A stretch of 54,795 nucleotides of DNA. Origin: an uncultured Methylophilaceae bacterium. Lineage in GTDB: Bacteria; Pseudomonadota; Gammaproteobacteria; Burkholderiales; Methylophilaceae. Under the pieces are notes generated by a model. The model had not been told where the DNA came from and ran no database searches. It saw only the letters and a list, made by a program, of their open reading frames with translations. The DNA is taken from NCBI GenBank assembly GCA_903899965.1, contig CAIULB010000026.1, positions 1 through 54,795 of the forward strand. The letters are read 5' to 3'. A program made the position numbers and the translations under genes. The first letter of the stretch is position 1. Each line of letters begins with the position of its first letter. Positions 18,495 through 25,813 of this stretch are shown here, one piece after another.

Positions 18495-20021
18495 TCAAAT
18501 TAAATCAATATTGGCTAAGATCATTTTGGCATGATCTTGAATAAGCTGCTGGTCCTCAGTGCTAATCTTCGATAAATTGGCGGTCATCAATCGGGTACGA
18601 GGATTTTGATTAAATGCCGATTGATGGTTAATCAAAAAATTCCAATACAAATTGGTCATCGGGCAGGCTTGCTCACCATATCTCACCTCTGGTTTATATT
18701 GGCATCGATCACAATAATTACTCATACGCTTAACATAAGCACCACTCGCAATATAAGGCTTACTTGTGAAACGGCCACCGTTAGCAAAAAGTGCCATACC
18801 AACCACATTGGGTAACTCAACCCACTCAATCGCATCAACATAGATGGCGAGATACCAATCAGAAACTTGTTGTGGCAACACCTCGGCAAGCAAGGCAAAA
18901 TTACCGGTAATCATTAAGCGCTGAATGTGGTGGGCATATCCATATTTGAGCGTCTGGCCAACGGTATCTTTCATGCAATTCATTTTGGTTTCACCCGTCC
19001 AATACCAATTTGGTAAAGCACGCTGATGCTGATAAAAATTTGCCTGTGCCATCTGCGGCATATCGAGATAATAAATACCCCGAACAAACTCTCGCCACCC
19101 GATAATCTGTCTAATAAACCCCTCTACAGTTGCTAAGTCCAATGCACTATTTTGATACGCATCCAAAACGCTTTTGATCACTTCTCTTGGATTGAGCAAC
19201 TTCAAATTCAAACTCGTCGAAAGGATAGAATGCCAACCAAATGGGGTTTCTTTCCACATTGCATCTTGGTACGTGCCAAAGCTCGCTAGGCGATGGTTAA
19301 CAAAATGATCCAAAGCGGCCAAAGCTTGCTCCCTCGTCACCGGCCAAACAAAATGTGCAAGCGAACCTGGATGAGTAGGATATTGTCGTGTGACAAAGTC
19401 AAAAACTTCACGGGTGGTTTCATCGGCTGGAAATTCAAGCGGTTCGTTAATGAATCCAGGCCCGTTTTTCGAATACGGCTTTCTATTTTGGTCATCAAAG
19501 TTCCACTGCCCACCAATAGGCTGTGACTCTTCATCCATTAACACATGATGCTTTTTTCGCATGTGACGATAAAAATACTCTAAACGGAGCTCTTTTTTAT
19601 CTGTTGCCCATTCCCGAAATTCCGCATTAGTACAATAAAAATGATCATCGTCTAGCATGTCTAGATTTAGATTTAATTCGCGCGCCAAATCCTCTATTGC
19701 AAGCTTTAATCTCCACTCGCCAGGCTCGACACAACGTAAATGCGTGACACGTTTTTCTATCAATTGCTGCCGAAGCACTTCTTCAATGGCCAAACAAGAT
19801 TCTTTGACATACGTCAGAGGGATTTTTTTCTCTTTGAGTGCTTCTGCGAAATGTCGCATTGCCGATAAAAAAATGGCAATTTTTGCTTTGTGAGACCAAA
19901 CATAGTCGGACTCATTCCTAGACTCAATCATGATGACTTCATCTGAACTTGGATCAAAATTCCGCAGAGCGGAACTATTGATATCCAGTTGATCACCTAA
20001 GATAAGCACTAGTGTTTTCAT
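18495..20021 (-). CDS. iron-sulfur cryptochrome/photolyase (bacterial (6-4) photolyase type)
   Basis: Member of the FeS-BCP family (PhrB of Agrobacterium, CryB of Rhodobacter), FAD enzymes that repair (6-4) photoproducts or act as photoreceptors. The four cluster cysteines are present at 351, 439, 442 and 455 (numbered from the ATG at 20027), with the spacing 88-3-13 I recall for PhrB and CryB. The paired His-His before IQRLM (366-367), equivalent to the catalytic histidines of PhrB, is kept. N-terminal MKTLVLILGDQLD begins the antenna domain. ATG 20021 (MKTL) and 20027 (MSMKTL) are both possible. It is divergent from a DUF429 gene across 69 bases. Confidence 0.93.
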   Translation of the reverse strand: MKTLVLILGDQLDINSSALRNFDPSSDEVIMIESRNESDYVWSHKAKIAIFLSAMRHFAEALKEKKIPLTYVKESCLAIEEVLRQQLIEKRVTHLRCVEPGEWRLKLAIEDLARELNLNLDMLDDDHFYCTNAEFREWATDKKELRLEYFYRHMRKKHHVLMDEESQPIGGQWNFDDQNRKPYSKNGPGFINEPLEFPADETTREVFDFVTRQYPTHPGSLAHFVWPVTREQALAALDHFVNHRLASFGTYQDAMWKETPFGWHSILSTSLNLKLLNPREVIKSVLDAYQNSALDLATVEGFIRQIIGWREFVRGIYYLDMPQMAQANFYQHQRALPNWYWTGETKMNCMKDTVGQTLKYGYAHHIQRLMITGNFALLAEVLPQQVSDWYLAIYVDAIEWVELPNVVGMALFANGGRFTSKPYIASGAYVKRMSNYCDRCQYKPEVRYGEQACPMTNLYWNFLINHQSAFNQNPRTRLMTANLSKISTEDQQLIQDHAKMILANIDLI

Positions 20022-20096
20022 ACTCAAATTTTACCCGCTATCACTTTCGTAGATACTGTATATTTGTCTACAGGTTAATAAGAAATCTCATACAAG

Positions 20097-20723
20097 ATGG
20101 CATCACACAACATAACTATTGGTATCGATGTTGGCGGCATTAAAAAAGGATTTCATGCAGTCGCCAATCGAGATGGTTTGTATTTCGCGCAATTGCATTC
20201 AATTAACCCCGATGAAATTGCCGCATGGGTGCTAAGCCACAATCCAATAGCCGTTGCCATTGATGCGCCGTCAATGTTCAGCCTAAATAGCGGCTCAAGA
20301 AAAGCAGAACGTGAATTAGTCAGCAATGGCATGCGATGCTTTTATACGCCGACTAGAGCGCTTGCAGCCAAAAGTCGCTTTTACGACTGGGTATTTAATG
20401 GAGAGTTACTCTATCAAAAGCTTGGATTGCCTATTTTCATGGGTGAGCAAAGCCAAGAAACATGCGCCATTGAAACCTTCCCTCATGCAGTGCAAATGTC
20501 GCTTTGGGCTGAAGATCCCAACCCTATAGGCAACAAACGCTCCGTTCGAGAAAGTACATTAGCGCTTAAGGCAAATTACGATACCAGCCAACTTAGCAAT
20601 ATAGACTTCATTGACGCGGCGCTCTGTGCAGTATCAGCAGATTATTTTGCCCATCATCAATTTACAGCCTACGGATGCAAAACCGAAGGCTATATCGTGT
20701 TGCCCAAAATCAAGCTCAAATAA
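20097..20723 (+). CDS. DUF429 family protein
   Basis: The 208-residue protein begins with IGIDVGGIKKGFHAV, an RNase H-like/actin-like first strand with an early Asp, and continues with VAIDAPSMFS, a second Asp-containing strand, and later IETFPHAV. These mark DUF429, a family of uncharacterised proteins with a predicted RNase H-like fold and presumed nuclease-like metal site. It is divergent from the photolyase, and its stop is seven bases from the convergent ctpA stop. A role in nucleic-acid handling beside a repair enzyme is tempting but unproven. Confidence 0.8.
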   Translation: MASHNITIGIDVGGIKKGFHAVANRDGLYFAQLHSINPDEIAAWVLSHNPIAVAIDAPSMFSLNSGSRKAERELVSNGMRCFYTPTRALAAKSRFYDWVFNGELLYQKLGLPIFMGEQSQETCAIETFPHAVQMSLWAEDPNPIGNKRSVRESTLALKANYDTSQLSNIDFIDAALCAVSADYFAHHQFTAYGCKTEGYIVLPKIKLK

Positions 20724-20730
20724 ACCTTCT

Positions 20731-22116
20731 TTACTTCGCCTTAGCTTTGGCAACAGGAATGCCTTTTAATAAACTAATCGCTTGGGCATATTGAAAGTCT
20801 TTATCCGTCCCCGCTTCAAATTGATTGTTATCAGCAAATTGCGTTTTGGGCTCACTCTTATCAACTACGATTGCTTGTGCTGGCGACTTGGTCCCAGCAT
20901 CTAACTCTTTTGGATTGACTAGGTGGTTAGTTAAATTAGCCTCTCGTCTTAATTTGGCATTCTCTTCAGGGCTAATCGCTGGGTCTTCCACAACAATATC
21001 AGGCGTGATGCCTTTAGCCTGAATCGAACGTCCGTTCGGCGTAAAGTATCTAGCAACCGTCAATTTAACCGCTGAACCGTTACTTAATGGCAATAAAGTT
21101 TGGATAGTCCCTTTACCAAAACTTTGTGTGCCCAATACCTTGGCACGTTGGTGGTCTTGCAAAGCACCAGAAACAATTTCTGAAGCGGATGCAGAACCAG
21201 CATTCACCAACACCACCATTGGCACAGTTTTCAATTCTGGTGGTAGCGCTTTGAGATAATCATCCTCTGGATTTGGGCCGCTGTAATTTCTCGGGTTTGC
21301 AAACAGGCGCATTTTTGAGTCAGCAGTACGGCCATCTGAATAGACAACCAATGAATCTTTCTTAAGAAAAGCTGCGCTCACTGCAACGGCTGAACTCACC
21401 ACCCCGCCTGGGTTGTTTCTTAAATCCAAGACCAACCCTTTCATTGGACCTTCCGTTTTTTCACGGATGGTCATCAAGGTTTTAGCTAAATCTTCACCTG
21501 TATGCTCTTGGAATTGGGTAATTCTCACGTATGGATAACCCGCATCTGTGAGCTTATATTTCACACTGGGATTTTTAATAATCGCGCGTGTTAGCGTGAT
21601 ATCCACTAAGCCAGTTTCACCTTTTCTGGAAATGCTTAATTTGATTTGCGTATCTGGCTTTCCGCGCATCTTCTTGATCGCGTCACCAATCGCTAAACCT
21701 TTTACAGAGACGCCATCGAGTTGCACAATCAAATCTCCTGACTTAATCCCTGCTCGGTAAGCAGGCGTATCCTCAATGGGTGAGACCACTTTCACTAAGC
21801 CATCTTCCATTCCCACTTCTAAACCTAAGCCACCGAATTCACCACCCGTCGCAATGCCAAAGTCCTTTAGTCCCTCATAATCCAAATACGTAGAATGTGG
21901 ATCTAAGCCAGCAAGCGCGCCTGCGATGGCATCGTTAAATAATTTATTGTCATCAATATTGTCGACATAGTTATTTTTAATTACTGAGTAAACTTCAGTG
22001 AATTTTCGCAACTGATCTCTTGGGTAATCATTGAGCGTCTCTGTCGCAGAGAATGCATTTCCACTCAAGGACATCACAACCGAAAGGATGAGCCAGGACT
22101 TAGATTTGAGCAACAT
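20731..22116 (-). CDS. ctpA: carboxy-terminal processing protease (S41, CtpA/Prc type)
   Basis: Periplasmic serine protease that trims C-termini of exported proteins. From the chosen ATG (22116), AAGGA lies seven bases upstream and a clean signal peptide follows (MLLKSKSWLILSVVMSLSG, cut near AFSA). A longer frame to 22173 would bury the signal and overlap the small zinc-finger gene. The PDZ domain lies around 85-170 and the catalytic Ser-Lys dyad is Ser310 in GSASASE and Lys335 in FGKGT. About 461 residues, normal for CtpA. It may be cotranscribed with the DUF2256 gene 26 bases upstream. Confidence 0.93.
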   Translation of the reverse strand: MLLKSKSWLILSVVMSLSGNAFSATETLNDYPRDQLRKFTEVYSVIKNNYVDNIDDNKLFNDAIAGALAGLDPHSTYLDYEGLKDFGIATGGEFGGLGLEVGMEDGLVKVVSPIEDTPAYRAGIKSGDLIVQLDGVSVKGLAIGDAIKKMRGKPDTQIKLSISRKGETGLVDITLTRAIIKNPSVKYKLTDAGYPYVRITQFQEHTGEDLAKTLMTIREKTEGPMKGLVLDLRNNPGGVVSSAVAVSAAFLKKDSLVVYSDGRTADSKMRLFANPRNYSGPNPEDDYLKALPPELKTVPMVVLVNAGSASASEIVSGALQDHQRAKVLGTQSFGKGTIQTLLPLSNGSAVKLTVARYFTPNGRSIQAKGITPDIVVEDPAISPEENAKLRREANLTNHLVNPKELDAGTKSPAQAIVVDKSEPKTQFADNNQFEAGTDKDFQYAQAISLLKGIPVAKAKAK

Positions 22117-22142
22117 TAGATGATCCTTAAATAAGGTGAATA

Positions 22143-22286
22143 CTATTTCGTTAAATTTTTTGACGTTCGACAAGCATGAGAACAGTACTTAACGTCATCC
22201 CAAACTAACTTCCATTTCTTGCGCCAAGCGAAAGGACGATTGCAGGTTAAACACAGCTTAGTCGGAAGATTACTTTTTTTAATCAC
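22143..22286 (-). CDS. DUF2256 small zinc-finger protein
   Basis: A 47-residue frame starting at GTG 22286 (in-frame GTGs also at 22292 and 22298). The sequence CLTCNRPFAWRKKW, then WDDVKYCSHAC, gives the CxxC...CxxxC zinc-ribbon spacing and the RPFxWRKKW signature of DUF2256. In other proteobacteria this tiny gene is often found beside photolyase/cryptochrome genes, which fits here. It has no known function. No good ribosome site is seen before any of the GTGs. It ends 26 bases before the ctpA start. Confidence 0.82.
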   Translation of the reverse strand: MIKKSNLPTKLCLTCNRPFAWRKKWKLVWDDVKYCSHACRTSKNLTK

Positions 22287-22331
22287 AAGCACAGTCACAT
22301 TAAAAACCAATAGTTAGTCACGTCTATGGAA

Positions 22332-22369
22332 ACTTAGTTCACCCCAAAAGCAGTTAAGATGAACTAAGT
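22332..22369. promoter_or_regulatory. inverted repeat upstream of the second photolyase-like gene, possible operator
   Basis: Perfect ten-base arms ACTTAGTTCA (22332-22341) and TGAACTAAGT (22360-22369) with an 18-base spacer. The right arm abuts a likely promoter: -10 TATAAA at 22387-22392, whose -35 would fall within or next to that arm. This placement suits a repressor or MerR-type activator site. No T tract, so not a terminator. Confidence 0.5.
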
Positions 22370-22425
22370 CAGCGATGAAAAGCTCTTATAAAGAATAAAA
22401 AAACCCATATGAAGTTAATCAAATA

Positions 22426-23667
22426 ATGTCACCAATCAGAATTCATCTTTCAACATTAAGAGCACAGCGACTTCAAGAGCTAAGGGCGTTATTTCCTAAT
22501 CACAAGGGTGCAGATTTAACCGAAGATTGGACAGGGGGACGCGCTGAGGGGTTAAAGCGACTGCATGCAATCAAGCCTGCGCTCTATGAAAAAACACGCA
22601 ACTATATTAATGGCGCGGTCACCCAACTTTCGCCATACCTACGTCATGGTTGCATTTCTTTATCCGAGGCAATTGCTTTTACCAAAACCCAGTCAGCGCC
22701 TGGCGATAACAAACTATTATTTGAGTTCGCGTGGCGAGATTATTGGCGTCACATTTGGTACATGACAGGTGAAAAAATTCATTCAGAGATGGAACCGCCC
22801 AAGGTAAAACTTGGCAGAAATCCCCTTCCCCTTTACATCACAGAATCACAAACAAAATTGCCATGTATAGATGGGTTTGTTCAGACACTCAAAGATACGG
22901 GGTATCTCCATAATCATGCAAGAATGTGGCTTTCTAGTTACCTTATTCATTGGCAAAAAATTGACTGGCGCGAAGCGTCTCGATGGATGCATGACTTGTT
23001 ACTCGACGGCGATGAAGCTTCAAACTCACTCTCATGGCAATGGGTAGCATCAACCTTTGGAAGTAAGCCCTACTTTTTTAATCAAGAAAATTTAAGCAAA
23101 TATACCCAGAATCAACCATGTGAAAACTGCGAGGTGACTTGTCCATTTAAGGGGAGTTACGAAAGTCTCAACCTCGCGTTGTTTGAACCAACAACAGCCC
23201 CAGCAAAAATAAGCACAACATCCAATTTCCCATTGGTTTTTCAACACAATGGTGCTGAGCATATTATTTTGTTTCATGACGAAATGCTCTCCCCGATGAA
23301 TCCGATGTATCAGCGCAAGCAGCGAAAAGTGTTTATTTTTGATGCGTATTTTTATCAAAACTGGGCATTAAAAAGATTACAGTTTTTAGCAGACTGTCTT
23401 GCTGAAATGCCAGATGTTGAGGTCTGGGTTGGGGATACATTAGAAGTACTCAAGGTGCTAAACACGGGGGGCGTTGAAACACAAATGACACCGAATACGG
23501 CGCTGAGAAAACGTCTCTCTGGATGCCATATCAACTATGTGGAAGAGCAACCAATTTATAACGAAACAACAAAACAAAAATTAAACGCAAAAGGCATCGT
23601 GCGCTTTTCTAAATACTGGAATGAGGTTGGCGCAGAAATTCTTAAGCGTGAATCAGAGCCGGCTTAA
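22426..23667 (+). CDS. photolyase-like FAD-domain protein, apparently with the antenna domain at the C-terminus
   Basis: Residues 33-235 match the FAD-binding half of photolyases/cryptochromes: LSPYLRHG (68-75), WRDYWRH (103-109), LHNHARMW (161-168), DGDEASN..SWQWVAST (204-220) and KPYFFN. A Cys cluster, CENCEVTC (232-239), follows. The usual N-terminal alpha/beta antenna domain is absent in front. Residues 278-405 instead resemble it: IILFHDEMLSPMNP like a first strand plus NP motif, FIFDAYF, RLQFLADCL, VGDTLEVL and RFSKYWNEV. This reads as a circular permutation. An ATG at 22409 opens a five-codon frame whose TAA overlaps this start. It converges with DUF3429, overlapping by 26 bases. Confidence 0.82.
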   Translation: MSPIRIHLSTLRAQRLQELRALFPNHKGADLTEDWTGGRAEGLKRLHAIKPALYEKTRNYINGAVTQLSPYLRHGCISLSEAIAFTKTQSAPGDNKLLFEFAWRDYWRHIWYMTGEKIHSEMEPPKVKLGRNPLPLYITESQTKLPCIDGFVQTLKDTGYLHNHARMWLSSYLIHWQKIDWREASRWMHDLLLDGDEASNSLSWQWVASTFGSKPYFFNQENLSKYTQNQPCENCEVTCPFKGSYESLNLALFEPTTAPAKISTTSNFPLVFQHNGAEHIILFHDEMLSPMNPMYQRKQRKVFIFDAYFYQNWALKRLQFLADCLAEMPDVEVWVGDTLEVLKVLNTGGVETQMTPNTALRKRLSGCHINYVEEQPIYNETTKQKLNAKGIVRFSKYWNEVGAEILKRESEPA

Positions 23668-24106
23668 TGTGATAGGCCACTGCCATCAAACAAAATGTCA
23701 TCACGATGGTGAGCCTAAATCTCAGCGGAAGATACCACGCGGGGAGACTCGTTAATCGAGCAAGCTTAATGTCCATCCATAATCCAAAAACAAAAAAGCA
23801 AGACAAGAGTAAGAATCCAAATGTTTGTGGAATAAAGAGTGCTACCCAAGCGATGAGAGATGGAACCACGCTCCAGACCAACATGGCGTGACGTTTATTA
23901 ATCGAAAGGTTTTCGATGCTCATCGCAAAGGCCCAATGGAGGGCGCCCAGAAAGCTCAAAATAACGACTGCATAGGTCAGCAGCATATTTCTCCAAAGCA
24001 TCAAATGATACGAACCACAAAATATTAACGTTGTTGAAAATAAAATAGGCAACAACCCTAAGTATCCCAACAATCGAGGTAATCGGTCTTGCATTTGGTT
24101 GGTCAT
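23642..24106 (-). CDS. DUF3429 membrane protein
   Basis: A 154-residue protein with about five hydrophobic segments, including LGYLGLLPILFSTTLIF, VVILSFLGALHWAFAM and the final FRLTIVMTFCLMAVAY. The GALHW centre and overall plan match DUF3429, small inner-membrane proteins of unknown function that I associate with photolyase/stress gene neighbourhoods. Its start overlaps the stop of the serine protease gene by four bases, so it is coupled to it. Its 3' end overlaps the convergent photolyase-like gene. Confidence 0.78.
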   Translation of the reverse strand: MTNQMQDRLPRLLGYLGLLPILFSTTLIFCGSYHLMLWRNMLLTYAVVILSFLGALHWAFAMSIENLSINKRHAMLVWSVVPSLIAWVALFIPQTFGFLLLSCFFVFGLWMDIKLARLTSLPAWYLPLRFRLTIVMTFCLMAVAYHIKPALIHA

Positions 24107-25116
24107 TGATGGACGCTATCTTTCATTAAGTCATCTAGTTCATCAGCATCAATATTGAGTTTTGCTAATTGTGATTTGTATTGATCAAAGTCGCTTTTGC
24201 TTGCTTCTTTTTTTGCGATAGAAGCAAGACTGATGATACTTGCAGCGTGGTTGGGATTTTGCTTGAGAATCTTCTGATATATCGTTTTCGCATAGCCAAC
24301 ATCCCCTGCATGTTCTTTTGTTGTGGCCTCGTAAAACATCGCCTCACTATCGTTTGGCGAACTCGCAATCCATCGCTTAACAATGCGCTCAACTTCATCC
24401 CATTGTTGATTCTGAAATGGCAAAACAATTTGCATCCAATAAGGTTTTTGCTCCAAAGGGAGGTCCCAGAAAGCGGGTTGCTCGTCTACATGAAACTCTG
24501 CCACGGGCAATTTCATTGCCTCTTTCACCCACTTCACAGGGATGTTATAGAAGAAGGCATTTCGACCAGGGCTTTTAAATGTACTGATACCAACCACCTC
24601 ACCGTTTGCATTAAATAATGGGCTGCCGCTTGCGCCCATTTGAAAAGAGGCGGAAGTCCGGATGACGACGCTATCCTCAAATGGATAAAGTGCTTTGATC
24701 GTACCCCATGTTGTGAGTGGTTTTGGCGGACCGCCTGGAAAACCTATAGAGAAAATCTCTTGCTCATACTGTAAATGCTCACTATCACCAAGAGTCGCTG
24801 GCTTTAGAGGCAGAAACATAAAGTTTAGGATACAAACATCATGCTTCCAATCCGCTTGTAGGCCTACTGGCTGATAATTTTCACCCATGGCGCCAATGTC
24901 CATGCCGACAGAATCAACGAGGACGTGGCAGTTGGTCGCAACCTTATTCTCAGCGACCACAATACCGGTTCCAGTACTTCTGCCTCCACTCGCATTGACA
25001 CTGCGAATTTTCGCGATGCTGGCCTTCAAGGTATAAACCAATTCATTGGATGGTGCGGCACCTGCTGGTGTTGCTAACGCGGCAAGAAGCACTGAAGCAA
25101 ATATTCTCATCATCAC
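24103..25116 (-). CDS. exported trypsin-like serine protease with C-terminal helical repeats (copy 1)
   Basis: Signal peptide (MMMRIFASVLLAALATPAGA) then a chymotrypsin-fold domain with full triad: His64 in TNCHV, Asp93 in WKHDVC and Ser163 in MGASGSPLF. The last ~100 residues are TPR-like (DVGYAKTIYQKILKQNPNHAASI). Cysteines sit next to both the catalytic His and Asp (Cys63, Cys95), as in copy 2. No PDZ domain, so it is not DegP/DegS. The substrate is unknown. It is followed by DUF3429 with a four-base overlap and lies 13 bases after the DUF4149 gene. Confidence 0.87.
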   Translation of the reverse strand: MMMRIFASVLLAALATPAGAAPSNELVYTLKASIAKIRSVNASGGRSTGTGIVVAENKVATNCHVLVDSVGMDIGAMGENYQPVGLQADWKHDVCILNFMFLPLKPATLGDSEHLQYEQEIFSIGFPGGPPKPLTTWGTIKALYPFEDSVVIRTSASFQMGASGSPLFNANGEVVGISTFKSPGRNAFFYNIPVKWVKEAMKLPVAEFHVDEQPAFWDLPLEQKPYWMQIVLPFQNQQWDEVERIVKRWIASSPNDSEAMFYEATTKEHAGDVGYAKTIYQKILKQNPNHAASIISLASIAKKEASKSDFDQYKSQLAKLNIDADELDDLMKDSVHQ

Positions 25117-25129
25117 GACTTAATCACCC

Positions 25130-25516
25130 CTAGAAAAAGCAAGCGTCCACACAAAGCGCGAACGCATAGAGTGCCATCACGATCACATTAACCAGCACAC
25201 TTAAGCGATGCAGCGTTTTAAATCGATTTGTATTTCCTGCATCTGAGGCTTTGTTTACCGCCGGTGTTAACAATACAAAGTGCAGGGCAAATATCAACCC
25301 ACAAAGAAAAGCGATTGGTTTTAGGTGTGGGGTAAAAGCCAATAAGCCTGCAACTTGAGACGCTAAAAACAAAACGATATGGTAGATGGGAAAGAGCTTT
25401 CTGACAAAGTTGCCTGCCATCTCTCTCGTTAACGTACCAAAGACAACCGGCAACATCACAAGACTAACAAACAACATGACTCCCAGGATGGATGATGCAA
25501 TTAATAATGCGAACAC
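25130..25516 (-). CDS. DUF4149-like membrane protein
   Basis: A 128-residue protein with four hydrophobic segments, starting at GTG with AGAGG six bases upstream. Segments include SILGVMLFVSLVMLPVVFG, HIVLFLASQVAGLLAF and VLVNVIVMALYAFALCV. The plan, with a charged loop NKASDAGNTNRFKTLHRLSV before the last helix, matches DUF4149. It heads a likely three-gene unit DUF4149-protease-DUF3429. Function unknown. Confidence 0.72.
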   Translation of the reverse strand: MFALLIASSILGVMLFVSLVMLPVVFGTLTREMAGNFVRKLFPIYHIVLFLASQVAGLLAFTPHLKPIAFLCGLIFALHFVLLTPAVNKASDAGNTNRFKTLHRLSVLVNVIVMALYAFALCVDACFF

Positions 25517-25590
25517 AGCAAACCTCTCATCATTTATAAATTAAGTAATTATTCCGACCATCTCATTGCACTGATGGTTCAAATGGCCAT

Positions 25591-25614
25591 AAAAAAAGGA
25601 GGCGCAAGGCCTCC
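25591..25614 (-). terminator. rho-independent terminator on the minus strand, with no gene upstream of it
   Basis: Read on the minus strand, GGAGGC, a five-base loop and GCCTCC are followed by seven T. It lies upstream, not downstream, of the DUF4149 gene, and the next gene to the right is on the plus strand. It must end some unannotated minus-strand transcript, a leader/attenuator or a small RNA. Confidence 0.75.
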
Positions 25615-25672
25615 CAAAAGACCCAACTGTTTAATGAACCCTGATAACACTAAACAAGATTTGAGTCTGTGC

Positions 25673-25694
25673 TTTTGTCTAAATCCAGACAAAA
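25673..25694. repeat. inverted repeat TTTTGTCT-N6-AGACAAAA, possible operator
   Basis: Perfect eight-base arms with six-base spacing, 120 bases before the protease copy 2 start. A half-site, AGACAAAA, recurs at 25772-25779 nearer to that gene. The related TTTGTCTA occurs at 20063-20070 between photolyase and DUF429. The AT-rich arms make a terminator unlikely; a regulator site is plausible. Confidence 0.45.
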
Positions 25695-25813
25695 AAGTTC
25701 AGCCAAGCTCAATTGCTTAAATTCAATCGCACGCATATGAAAATTTAATTGAACCTAAGCTTGCTGACATAGACAAAACATTATTGAATCCATTTGATTA
25801 TTAGGTTTTTATA

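Noticed and set aside
20049-20071. GTAGA-N13-TCTAC inverted repeat between photolyase and DUF429
   Set aside because: Five-base arms in a short A/T-rich gap are too weak to claim as an operator.
22117-22173. Longer N-terminus of CtpA
   Set aside because: It would push the signal peptide inward and overlap the DUF2256 gene; AAGGA before ATG 22116 supports the shorter form.
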